Assembly (NCBI RefSeq): GCF_004193775.1
Contig: NC_041016.1
Span: 38,858,547-38,922,546 of the forward strand
Origin: Glycine soja
Lineage: Eukaryota; Streptophyta; Magnoliopsida; Fabales; Fabaceae
Reading direction: 5' to 3'
Length of the DNA: 64,000 nt
The notes under the pieces were generated by a model. That model saw only the letters and a list, made by a program, of their open reading frames with translations. It ran no database searches and was not told the origin of the DNA. A program made the translations under genes and the position numbers. This document shows positions 46,036-57,217 of the stretch, in pieces (the stretch's first letter is position 1; every line of letters starts with the position of its first letter).

Positions 46036-47298
46036 GGAAGTATGCTCTTTTTTTGGACATGCAGGTTTTTATAGGAGGTTCATCCAAGATTTTAGCATGA
46101 TTGTGCTGCCATTGTCCAAGCTTTTTCAGAAGGACATAGATTCCGTGCTTGACCAACCTTGTAGAGAGGCATTTGAGGAGCCGAGGAGGAGGCTTACCAC
46201 CTCTCCCATCATGCAGCCACCAGATTGGGAGCTTCCATTTGAGTTCATATGTGATGCCTCAAATTATGCACTTGGGGTTGTTTTGTCGTAGAGAGTTGAT
46301 AGACTATCACATTTCATTGCTTACGCCTCACGCACTCTTGATGCAGCCCAAGTCAACTACACCACCACTGAAAAGAGGATTTAGATATAGATTTTGCATT
46401 AGATATATTTAGATCTTATTTGCTTGTCTCCCAAATTACTGTCTATAATGACCGTGTAGCCTTGAGGTACCTGTTAAAGAAGCATGATGCTAAACCTAGG
46501 TTGATTAGGTGGATGCTTTTTCTTCAAGAGTTTGATATTGAGATCATAGATAGGAGTGGTGCAGAAAACATGGTGGCTGATCATTTGAGTAGGATCAAGG
46601 GACCTATTGATTCCCTCCCTATTAGGGATAACCTCCCTGACAAGCATTTGATGCAGTTGCATCCATCACATGTCACACCTTAGTTTGCTGATATTCTGAA
46701 TTTCATTGTTGCATCTGTTGTCCCACCATATGCATTTAGGTCTCAAATAAATGAACTTAAGAGTGATGCCAAATACTAAGTGTGGGAAGATCCTTATTTG
46801 TGGAGGTTTGGTAGTGACCAAGTGATCCGCAGGTGCGTGCCCGATTATGAGATTCAGTCTATTCTATAGTTTTGTCATGGCATACCTACCGACGATCATT
46901 TTGGTCCTCAACGGACTACTATAAGGATTTTAGACTATGGGTTTTATTGGCCCACCTTTTTTAGAGATGCTCATCATTTTTCCACCACTTGTGAGCAGTG
47001 TCAAAGAGTGGGAGGGACCATTACACATAGGCATGAGATGCCCCAACAACCCATTATCTTTTGTGAGATTTTTTATGTTTGGGGGTATTGATTTTTTGGG
47101 TTCTTTTCGTGTTTCTCATGGTTTTTCATATATCTTGTTGTTGGTTATGTTTCTAGGTGGGTTGAAGCTAAGGCCTCCAGAACTAATGATTCTAAAGTTG
47201 TTGTGAATTTTATGAGATCTAACTTTTTTTGCAGGTTTGGTGTGCCTAGAGCCATTATTAGTGACCAGGGGAGCCACTTCTGTAATAGGTCATTGAGC
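46036..47298 (+). pseudogene. Element D: RT end, RNase H and integrase
   Basis: Resumes with CSFFGHAGFYRRFIQDFS and LPLSKLFQKD, then RNase H (FEFICDASNYALGVVLS, IAYASRTLDAAQVNYTTTEK; LLKKHDAKPRLIRWML; ENMVADHLSR). The integrase zinc region follows (HFSTTCEQCQRVG near 46975) and the second catalytic block RFGVPRAIISDQGSHFCNRS near 47235-47295. Several stops and shifts (46289, 46380, 46681, 46778, 46868, 47089) make it non-coding. It is cut at 47298, before the D-D-35-E glutamate. Confidence 0.8.
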
Positions 47299-47821
47299 CT
47301 TTGAAATGCCCCAAGTATCACGCGTAATATCGTTTGATGATGTCAGAATTCACAGGCGAAGGCAACTCTTCATCATCCATGTTCGTGAGCAACAACGGAT
47401 GAACTTGTGACACTTTCTTCAGGACAAGATCCCCCTCGCTGAACTTACGTGGGCACACTCTTTTGTCAAAAGCAATTTTCATTCTACTCTGATATAGTCG
47501 CCTATGGCTCATGGCAGCCAATCTCTTACCCTCGATAAGATTTAATTGATCAAAGCGTGCCTAGGCCCACTCTGCTTCTTCGAATCCCGACTCTGCTAGG
47601 ATTCTTAAAGAAGGAATTTCCACCTCAAACAGGAGCACAACTTCCATCCCATACACCAAAGAGAACGGGGTTGCCCCAGTAGATGTGCATATAGAAGTTC
47701 GATAACCATGCAGTGCGAAGGGGAACATCTTGTGTCAATCCTTGTTTGATATGGTCATCTTCTGAACGATCTTCTTGATGTTCTTATTGGCAGCCTCAAT
47801 TGTCCCATTCATCTTGGGCCT
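47299..47821 (-). pseudogene. Fragment G1: end of a Tat/Ogre-like integrase
   Basis: On minus, the stretch parallels the end of integrase in element H1 (55780-56365): the MAAMSHRRLYQSRMKIAFDK motif, GDLVLKKVS and SPVNSD, preceded by text matching the GYQTSARTSTGATP region. It begins abruptly in the D integrase and ends at TCTTGGGCCT where the H1 LTR starts. It therefore seems to be a slice of an element into which H1 inserted, or a rearranged copy. Confidence 0.65.
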
Positions 47822-49198
47822 TGTCGCAACCTACCCTTCGGCAGGAGGGCGACTCGAGGCTCACGGGTGCATCTTCCAAGGAAAACGCGAGGAGTCGCCA
47901 TCAACATTTATTTGAGGAAAATGTTAGAAAAAACCGAAAGCGGGTCTACGAACTTTGAGAATAAAAGGTTCGGGAGTTGTTTTTACGCACGGGGAAGGTA
48001 TTAGCACCCCACGCGTCCGTCACAGGGGACGACAACCTTTAATCAAATGTGTGAAATCATGACTTTTAACTTATTTTTGTTTCCCCTTTTTTATGTTTTT
48101 TTATCTTTTGGGGTTGACAAAAGCAGAGCTTTTGCTCCTATGTATCCTCAATTGCGATGAGGAACTCAGACCTACGTAGTTCTTTGAAAAACAAGAAAGT
48201 TATGCAGAGTGTTGATTTTAGACTTTTAAACGGTTCGTTTTAACTGATAAAAGTAAACAGGACTGTTAAGGTGTTGGACCTTGAAATAGTTTTAAATGAC
48301 CTTTTTGCGGCCAAAAGCTTGATTTATGAGTTAATTTTAGCCTTAATTTCACTTGGTTATATCTAAACTCATTTAGAGAGAACTTTCAAAGTAAATGTCC
48401 GGTTGAAACTTGTCTTTTTTGATGATTAACCGAGGTTACAACATGAACGATCAGTTGAATTTTATTTTAAATGCAATTAAATGAGATTACTATGCAAACG
48501 ACTGGTCGGAATTCATTTTAACATTGATTAAGTGAGGTTACGGCTTAAACGATCGGTCGAAACTCACTTAAAACAAAGAAAAAGAATACTGAAAGTAGAC
48601 GAGATGAAGATGAAACCATATAATGCACGAATGGCCCCCTAAGGGTGCATAGAATGAATTCAAAGCTTCGAAATAAAAAACTAACCGGTTGAAGATTGAC
48701 GAACGACGAAGAACGAATGAAGAATGACGAAGAACGTTCACGTAATTGATTACGAAAATGTCATGGAAGCATTACGGAAGCGCCTCGGCCTTGATTTTCT
48801 CCTTCTTTCTTCTTATCCTCACTACTTTTAAGTGAAATCTGATTGCCAAAGGGGATGAACCCCTTCCCCTAAGCCCCCAATGCCATTTTATAGGAAAAAT
48901 GGAGGAGGAGCTTGCCGCCCAACTCGCCCAGGCGAGCTGGTGGCTTAAGCTTGAAGCAACAGCTCGCCTAGGCGAGCATGTTGCTTCCTCCAGAAGATTC
49001 CTGATGGGTCTAGGGCTGAAGAACACCTCCTAAATTGATTAGTTCACCCCCATTTTGAGTTTTTTTTGGCTTATTTCCTTCTGAAACATCACGAAACCTT
49101 ACGGATCACGCGACAATTGGCTTTAAGCAGCTCAACATGACCGACAAAAATCCGTATGTCGAAAAACAATTATCCCCGGACGAAATTAGGGTATGACA
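47822..49198 (-). repeat. H1 3' LTR
   Basis: 1377 bp, TGTCGCAACCTACCC to GGGTATGACA. Contains two palindromes, CTCGCCCAGGCGAG at 48923 and GCTCGCCTAGGCGAGC at 48962. Confidence 0.75.
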
Positions 49199-49379
49199 AT
49201 TGCCCTTTTTTACTTATCTTTTATTGGAGATAAAAAGGAAGTAAAGAGAAGACACTAATTTCATTCAAGCTAAATTCCCTCCTGACTAACGATCTGCTCA
49301 ATCAACGAAACCTATCAAAAGAAAGAGCATAAAAGACATCAGGTGCATCAACAAAAGCCTTGGTGCCTTGAAGGTGACA
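49199..49379 (-). other. H1 polypurine tract and adjacent 3' region
   Basis: Beside the LTR the minus strand reads AAGTAAAAAAGGGCAAT, a polypurine tract. No gene here. Confidence 0.6.
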
Positions 49380-50260
49380 AAAATGGATAACCATGATGGT
49401 CTCCGCATGCTATCAGACTCGCTTGTCTGAGATAACAGGGGAGACTTCAGTAGCTTTGGTCAACAGACATTGGGTCTCTCGACAAGGGAAATAGATGACT
49501 ATGTTTATCTCTGTATGCCATCAGACTTGATAGTCTCTAGATAGCAAAAGGAATTGCAATAATCTCAATAAACAATTAGAAATGGATGACCATCATCGTC
49601 CCCGCATACCATCGGACCTGCTTGTTTCTAGATGATAAGGGGACTTTGATAGTCTCGGAGCAACGACAGCGAGTGATCATCATGGTCTTCGCATGCCATC
49701 AGACTTGATAGTCTCTGGATGACGTAATGGAGACCGTAGTAGCCTCGGTCAAAAGGCACTGCGGTCTCCGAAAAGGAAAAAATGATTTTATTTGGTCTTT
49801 GTATGTCAACGGGCTCGCTTGCCTCTGGTTGACGAAGGGGAGACTAAAGTAGCCTCAGTTGATAGACATTGAGTCTTCGACAAAGGGCACAGACAACCAT
49901 GTCGGTCTCTATGTGTCATCAGACTTGATCGTCTCTGGATGGCGTAATGGACACCGCAGTAGTCTTAGTTGATAGACATTGAGTCTTCGACAAAGGGCGC
50001 TGATGACCATGTCGGTCTCTGGGTATCAACGGGCTCGCTTGCCTCTGGTTGATGAAAAAAAGTGACTAAAGTAGTCTTGGTCGATAAACATTGAGTCTTT
50101 GACAAAGGGTGCAGATGACCATGTTGGTCTCTGCGTGTCATCGGACTTTATCGTCTCTGGATGATGAATGCGGTGGATGACCACAATTTGTCTTTGCGTG
50201 TCAACAGGCTCGCTTGCCTCTAGTTGACGAACGTGAGAGACTAAAGTAGCCTCAATGTTC
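49380..50260 (-). repeat. Satellite-like tandem array in the H1 3' region
   Basis: Degenerate units of about 100-120 bp alternate two core phrases: CATCAGACTTG..TCTCTGGATG and CAACGGGCTCGCTTGCCTCTGG. They are joined by AGACTAAAGTAGTCTTGG and GACATTGAGTCTTCGAC. At least seven units can be counted. The same units occur in H2 (60740-61650), so the array belongs to the family. Hypervariable tandem repeats in the 3' UTR are described for Ogre/Tat elements. Confidence 0.8.
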
Positions 50261-52065
50261 TTTCACTAAAATGCGAACACGCTTTAGCAAAGAAACAAAC
50301 CTCCAACTGATCAGAGCAACATATATTTTGAAGAAAAAAAATGTGTCTATTGGGGAAGGAAAGTATGATGATAGAATTTTCTCATAACCACAAATGAGAT
50401 TTAGGATATTAGCATTTCATTTCTAAATGATTACTTAGAAGAAACACTGGGTCCAACTGAAAATAAAGGAAAGTCACTCAAAGTGTATAAATCTCACACA
50501 GGCAAGTGTTTCATCCTAATTCCGAACCATAGATATGTCATGACTTGACTTTGCCAATCATTTCCTATCAAATCAAAGATAACATGCAAAATCATATATC
50601 AATAGGACATTTAAGAAGCTGGATTTTGGTGGGAAATATGGCTTTGGGTGTTTCGGCCTTTTCTTTTTCTATTTTCTTTTTGGTGCGACATGAAAGAAAC
50701 GTGGGCATAAAGATTGGGTTGGTAACCAAGGAGGTGATTGCTTCACGCATCCCAAGTCATGGTTGTTTTTCTTTTCTTTCTTGTTGGTGACCATTCTGCA
50801 TATTTTGCTTTTGCTTTCTTCCAATCTTTGACCGGGAATTTTCCTCTTCTTTTGCTTTCCTACAATCTTTGATTGGGAATTTTCTCTTTACTTTTGGTTT
50901 TCCTCCAATCTTTGATTGGGAATTTTCTCTTTTTCCTTTGCTTTCTGAAGCACATTCTCAACTTAAAAGTAAATGAAACTCCTTTTTGGGAGCACCTCCT
51001 GTTCTTTCTTCCGAGGGTAAGGGTAAAAACTCTTATCCTGGGTCAAGGTTTATGGCCAAAGGGTTAAGGTTTTGGCTTAAAGGCTTGCAGAAGGCAAGAC
51101 ATGGCGTATGTCAGGGTATTTGCTTGGCAAGCGGTTCAGGGATAAGTGAATGCCCCATATTATTTCCATGACATGCATATAACAATGATGATTTAGAAAA
51201 TTATGCAAAACTGATCATGCCTGCACCCATGTGGACACTCAAGCATCAAGCTTTGTGGCCATGTAACACTAAGGCTTATGGTTCATTTTCCCTATTTAAA
51301 TCATGTCAGTGTTCCCAAAAGATGCTCTTTTATCAATTTATGCACACATCCAAGTCCATTTAGGCATTCGGGAAAACTTTCACGACATTCACCCTTCTGT
51401 TGTACACACACATTCTTTAAAAAAAACCACTTGCGTTCAGACCGGTGATTTTCTTCAAAGAAGAACTGGCAGTTATTTCTTTCCAAAAGCGTGTTGGCCT
51501 TTCTTTTTTCTTTTGGGTTAATTGATTAATTATTATTTTTTGTTTTTTTTTCTTTTTAGCTATTTTTTCCAATCAATTTTCATCAAGCAAAAAAGAGAAA
51601 GGATTAAAAACAACTTGTAATCCAGGCACGGTTGGTATCTGAGATTACAATTTATCATCTAAAGGGCGTTTCAAACAAACCATCACAAAATTCATATGAC
51701 AATATGCTAGACGTGGTAAAAATACTCACGACGAGTAACAGATAACTGAAAGCGACAACGGCATGTTCAGTCCAAACATAACAGACATAATAAGTGGAAG
51801 CATATAATGTCAAATCACAATGGAAATAACGAAATAACCAAAAGAATTAATGTCAAATCACAACGAAAATAACAAAATAACTAAAGCAATAATGTCAAAT
51901 CACAAAATAACTAAAAGCAATAATGTCAAATCACAATGGAAATAAAAAAATAAACTAAAAGCAATAATGTCAAATCACAACAGAAATAACAAAATAACTA
52001 AAAGAAATAATGTCGAAAGAAGAAAAATCACAAGTTCGGCGACCCGGTCGTACAGCCCCGTCTCC
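50261..52065 (-). other. H1 3' untranslated stretch
   Basis: No supported gene. 50300-51080 parallels 61680-62190 of H2. 51790-51980 contains about five copies of AATGTCAAATCACAA spaced 35-60 bp. Short open frames are not conserved with H2. Confidence 0.55.
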
Positions 52066-53336
52066 TCACAGGAGGAAGTCTATCAGGTCGGCCATGTCCT
52101 CATCATGTTGGGCTTCATCTCCATCTCCAAAGGTCCCCGCGGGCCCTGCATGCACCTCAAAATCGGGCCAATCTTTAGGCCATGCTATGGCAGCCTCAAA
52201 CTGCTCTGGAGTAGGCCATGTGTAAGGGCTGGAATCCTGGCCCTACTGGCGGAGAGTGTACTGATAGAAACTCTCGTTCAGCCGCACTTGACCCCTGTGG
52301 TTGGCTTCTTGCTGGCTAGCCACATGTCATATGCAATGCTCTAACCTCCATAAGTGAGCTGAGGTGGACTTCGGGGGTGATGGTGATGCATCGGTTGCCT
52401 GCGGCTGGCCGTCTCCAGGCTGCTGTGGTGCCTCGCCCTGCGCCTACTTGGGGTGTAGTACTTCTCGATGAAGGCTCTGGTAATGGGCGACCAGATGACC
52501 TTGCTGGGGGCGACAGGCACTCCGTAGAACTGATAGAGGCCTGTAATCAGAGCAGGAAACCCTAGGGCCCTGTTGGACTTCTCCGAGTCCATAGGGTGTC
52601 TCATAGGTGCCGTCCCTGCAAACTGATAAATGGCATCAGAAATCAGTTGAGCCACATGCACACTCACCTACGTCAGATTTGCATAAACCAACTGACACTT
52701 CGGCAGGGGGAGGTCATAGTTGTGGTCGTTGGGCAGAATGTTGCTGAGTAGCAACATCATCTATATCTGGGTAAGGGTGGTCATGCTGGTGCGCATGATC
52801 CACACCCATCTCCCTACAATGGTCTGGGTGAAATCTTGCCCCGGTATGCACAATAGCTGGGCAATGGCCTCCTCATCAAAGCTAGAGACCTGCCTCCTCC
52901 TCTGGTTGTACTCACACTGCTGGCCCTCTGCCAAGACCAGTGGGTGGCCTAGGTACAGGCTAAGGGCGTTTGCGTCGAAGGGAATCCATTGGCCCCTTAC
53001 CCAGGAGCGCATATCTTCGACTCCCTCCTCGGTAGGCCAGGCATTGGCATAAAACTCCATGAGTATCTCCAGGTCGAATTTAGCCATGGGTGTCACAAGT
53101 GGTGCCCGGTGCCTGCGGGCTATCTCCTCCTGAAAATCAGAGAACTCATCGTCGCTCAGCTGGACCCATCTTTCTTTGACGAATGACCACCCCTTGATGG
53201 TCTCAAAGTGTTGCTGATGTTTGGCACTCCAGAATTGGTGCTGATTGAAGTCCATGTCAGCTTGCGAGGCAGTGCTGGAGCCTTCTCCGGTGGTGTCCTT
53301 CTTGGACCTTTTTGCGGGAAGCTTTTTCGGGGCCAT
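52066..53336 (-). pseudogene. ORF3 of H1: putative plant transposon protein
   Basis: Starts MAPKKLPAKRSKKD at 53336 with a basic N-terminus of nuclear-signal type. The next block has FETIKGWSFVKERWV, LEILMEFYANAWP, WVRGQWIPFDANAL and YLGHPLVL. Further down are VAQLISDAIYQFAGTAP and ITGLYQFYGVPVAPSK. The end is acidic and reaches a TGA at 52066-52068. A frameshift near 52760 and internal stops (near 52668 and 52246) break it. About 420 codons in total. The central block resembles the putative plant transposon protein domain and the middle of the SIRE1-like third ORF at 26370-26530. It lies downstream of integrase in the sense direction. Function unknown. Confidence 0.65.
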
Positions 53337-53529
53337 CTCCAGCAAAAACACATTTTTTAAAGTCACTTCACAAGGAAATGCCCTTTTAACATAAAATCAA
53401 ACAAAAAACGGCATATAACCCTTTCTAATAAAACACAAATATCAATGTAAATTTAGAGCAAACTCATACATCGATGCACATGTTTTTCTAGGACGCACAT
53501 ATATTTACACATATTTCCTTGAGGAGATA

Positions 53530-54135
53530 CATTTATGAACATACGTGCGAGCAAGACATTTTGCTACCTATACCAACATACAAGCACATTCAAAGTATTT
53601 TTGCTACCTACATTCACATATATGCATCTTCAAAGCATTTTTTCCTAAATTTACATACACACATACTTAAGGTATTTTGGCTACCTAAAAATCACATACA
53701 CACATATCCATGGTATTTTTGCTACCAAAAACTGCATACATGCATATTCAAGGTATTTTGCTACCAAAATTACATTTCATCCATATTTAGGTACTTTTTC
53801 TACCTAAATTACATTTCATGCGTATTCAAGTATTTTTGCTACCCAAATTACATTTCATGCGTATTCAAGTATTTTTACTGCCCAAATTACATTTCATGTG
53901 TATTCGAGTATTTTTGCTACCCAAATTACATAAAAATTAATAAGGTATTTTTGCTACTTAAATTAACACATAAATTAACAAAGTATTTTTGCTACCTAAA
54001 TTAATATACAAATCAACAAGGTATTTTTGCTACCTAAATTAATATACAAATTAACAAGGTATTTTTGCTACCTAAATTAATATATAAATTAACAAGGTAT
54101 TTTTGCTACCTAAATTAACAAGGTTGGGTAGCATT
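53530..54135. repeat. Minisatellite with about 40 bp period
   Basis: At least thirteen units carry GTATTTTTGCTACC followed by AAATTA-type text; spacing ranges from 36 to 42 bp. The 3'-most units (54000-54110) are nearly identical (AACAAGGTATTTTTGCTACC). It lies upstream of ORF3 in the H1 sense direction. An open frame on plus (53519-54004) is only the repeat translated. Confidence 0.85.
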
Positions 54136-55779
54136 TTCTTTTTGCTACTTCGTTCACATTATATTCGTACATATATGCACACTTGAAAGCCAATTTCATG
54201 ATATACACATATTTACATTTTTTTGAAAAGTGATTTCACATCACACATCCATGGGAAAGGTAGAAAATTTACTATTCATCCACATTTTGGAAAACCATTT
54301 CATGCCATATGCTGCCATTTTGGGAGGCGTTTTCATGCCATTTTCAACACATATGCATATTGGTGCAACAATTGGCTACCTATTCTATGTACGCATATAC
54401 AACAAGTGTTCAACAGGTGTTTCACATCATTTAGGCACAAAGAAAACCGTCATGGTGCAGCGCCTATCAAATGCTGGCCCAAAGGGGAGCTTCACCTAAT
54501 ATGCTCTCATTTTCATGTACTCTCGCACTCAAAACGCAAGCTTGGGTTCCTAGGCCTAAGGTATATGTGGGCACCTATCCTAGCTTCTAAAAGTTGTCCT
54601 TAAATTCATCAATGGCAACCACTCATGCCCAAGTCATTTCCATCAGCAAAATTCACGAAATCATGCGCAAATGCCATTGAGGCATTTCACCGAACACATG
54701 GTGGGTGCACATTTAGACATGGACAAAAGGGAAATGGGGGCAATGTGTCACGCCCCATTATTTCAGAACACTCCTTAGGCCTAAGGCCATCCCTACAACT
54801 CCCTAATTCAACCAAACAAGCACAAATTCAAGGATGAATTGGTTCTCAGATTCAAGCAAATACATACAATTTGGGAGCACCAAAATACATCAATGGAAAG
54901 CTAGAGAACCAAAGAATGATGTACTTTCTTATTGGGAGTGAATCAAAGCGTGAAAAGGGAAGCAAAAACTCAACAGTGGAAGCTTGGGGGCTACAATTTT
55001 CATAGTTCCCATGAGCATTGTGTTTTTGAAAATGAGGGGGAAGATGTTTGGGTGAAGAAAACTTCACCCTCCCCCCTTTTAATCATTTTCGTGCAGAGGG
55101 TGCTCGCCCAGGCGAGCTAACTTTGCATTAATTATTTTTTTTTTTAAAAAAAACTTCTTTGCAAACTTAACTATCCTACGGGTTTGCGCTTGTTTTTTTT
55201 AACTCCTAAGTTTGTGAACAAACTAAGCCCATTCAACTATGACTTTAAGAAAAATAGATGAATAAAAACAAGTAGAAACTTAAAAGGTACTTGGCTGCCT
55301 CCTAGTAGCGCTTCTTTAACGTCTTGAGTTGGATGCGGAACGATGATCTGTTGATCATGGGCCTAGCACCTGCTCGTACTTGCCCCTAAGCCAAGAAATG
55401 ACATTACGCAGTAAAATATGACTACGCTACCACTTACCTTTGTTTACCTTTGCTTTGAACTCAGCGTGGTATTGACCAAATCTTTGCTTATCCTCCGACT
55501 CACAGGATGATCAAAATGCATATGCATGCATGCTCATGATCAAGCAGTTCAAGTGTAACATTTTAAACAAATGTTTATTATGTTCAGTTTTACTTAAACG
55601 CTGGTGGCACCCCTATAGATTGAGAGTATGCATTCTAAAGCAATAACAGACACAATGCAAGGGTTGAAATGCAAATCATCAATCCAATGTTTATTAAATG
55701 TTGCAATCAAATTTTACAAAGGACCGGAAAACTTTAGGGAGCCTCAGAGTACAATCATGTATTGACTCCCCTAGCTGCC
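54136..55779 (-). other. H1 spacer between integrase and ORF3
   Basis: No supported gene. Contains palindrome GCTCGCCCAGGCGAGC at 55102-55117. The text resembles leader DNA of a third ORF but no splice or start signals were confirmed. Confidence 0.45.
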
Positions 55780-57140
55780 CTAAGTGCTAAGCATAATATC
55801 GCTTGCGATATCGGTGTTCACGGGTGAAGGCAACTCTTCATCGTCCATGCTGGAAAGCACCAGTGCTCCTCCTGAGAATGCTTTCTTCATGACGAATGAT
55901 CCTTTGTAGTTTAGAGCCCACTTTCCCCTATTGTCTTTTAAGGCCTGGGATACTTTCTTGAAGACAAGATCCCCTTCGTTGAACCTGCGCAGGCGTACCT
56001 TTTTGTCAAAAACATTCTTCACTCGTCTTTGATACAGGCACTCGTGGCTCATAGCTGCCAATCTCTTGCCTTCTATGAGATTGAGCTGATTGAAACATGC
56101 TTAGGCCCACTCTGACTCCTTCAACTCAGACTCTGCCAAAATCCTTAAAGAGGGGACCGCTACTTCAAATGGCAGTACGACTTCCATTCCTTATACCAAC
56201 GAAAGCGGAGTTGCCCCAGTTGATGTGCGCGCTGAGGTCTGGTAACCATGCAACACAAAAGGAAGCATCTCGTGCCAATCCTTGTACGACACAGTCATCT
56301 TCTGAATGATCTTCTTGATGTTCTTGTTGGCTGCCTTGACTGCCCCATTCATCTTGGGCCTGTAAGGCATGGAATTGTGATGTTGGATCTTGAAATCCTC
56401 ACACATTTCCTTCATCATCTTGTTATTTAGGTTGGTGGCATTGATCGCGATAATCTTCCTGGGCAACCCATACCAGCAGATTATCTCTTTCTTGATGAAC
56501 TTGACCACCATGCTTCTCGTCACGCTAGAGTATGAAGCAGCTTCAACCCACTTGGTGAAGTAGTCGATCACAACCAAGATGAAGTGATGTTCCTTCGAAG
56601 CCTTGGGCTTGATGGCTCCGATTACATCTATTCCCCACATAGAGAAGGGCCATGGCGCTGCCAATACGTTCAAAGGCATGGGCAGAGCATTGACATTGTC
56701 AGTGAAAGCTTGGCACTTGTGGCATTTCCTCACACGGATGCAACATTCGCTTTCCATGGTGAGCCAGTAATAGCCTGCCCTTAGAATCTTTCTGGTCATG
56801 GCATGCCCATTAACATGCATCCCAAAGGACCTTTCATGCACTTCCATGAGCATTCGCTCGACTTCTTTAGTGTCTACACATCAGAGCAAAACCATATCAT
56901 GATTTTGCTGGTACAGGATACCTCCACTTAAAAAGAAACCAGCTGCCAACCTCCGTAATGTCCTCTTGTCGTTGTCAGAAGCTCCCTATGGGTATTCCTT
57001 ATGCTCTACGTACCGCTTGATGTCGAAATACCATGGTTTTCTATCTTGCTCTTCTTCTATCAAGTAGCTATGTGCGGGCTTGCCATGACACCGGAACTCG
57101 ATGTACGACAAGTCTCCATGTGCAGTTAGCTGAAACCCTT
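55780..57140 (-). pseudogene. Integrase of H1 (Tat/Ogre-like)
   Basis: On minus, starting near 57140: RCHGKPAHSYLIEEE, IKRYVEHKEYP, LLAAGFFLSGG-like text, then the zinc region (FGMHVNGHAMTRKILRAGYYW..CHKCQAF). Next come WPFSMWGIDVIG (first D), ATNLNNKMMKEMC (SDNG-type block altered to NATN), YRPKMNGAVKAANKNIKKI (the usual QTNGAVEAANK block with lysine in place of the catalytic glutamate), and HGYQTSARTSTGATP. After a shift near 56190 the C-terminal part MSHECLYQRRVKN..GDLVFKKVS follows. At least two of three catalytic acids are lost. Gag-protease-RT should precede it but ORF1 does. Confidence 0.78.
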
Positions 57141-57217
57141 CTGTCTGGACCCCTTAGCCTCTTCCTTTCTCGCACCCCTTAGCTTCGGGAGCCAATCCAA
57201 CCCTTGTGTTCGGACCC

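Larger units (their letters stand above)
15321..47298 (+). mobile_element. Element D: old Athila-like Gypsy element, broken into three blocks
   Basis: Coding blocks lie at 15667-18858, 35689-36131 and 46036-47298, all plus strand and co-linear: gag, protease, RT, RNase H, integrase. Removing insertions E and C, each with its target duplicate, rejoins the host sequence at both gaps without loss. The gag and protease motifs (CGIC..HPTDACP, DPGSFTVPCTIG, ILGRPF) and RT motif MDDF are those of Athila-like elements such as soybean Diaspora. Many stop codons show it is dead. Its left LTR was not identified. On the right it stops inside integrase at 47298, where Tat-type fragment G1 begins. Confidence 0.8.

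Noticed and set aside
52377..52565. 62-codon plus frame in the ORF3 region
   Set aside because: Antisense to ORF3 of H1; no independent support.
53530..54135. CRISPR-like regular repeat
   Set aside because: Repeat units of about 40 bp are adjacent and degenerate, without unique spacers, in plant retrotransposon DNA; a minisatellite.
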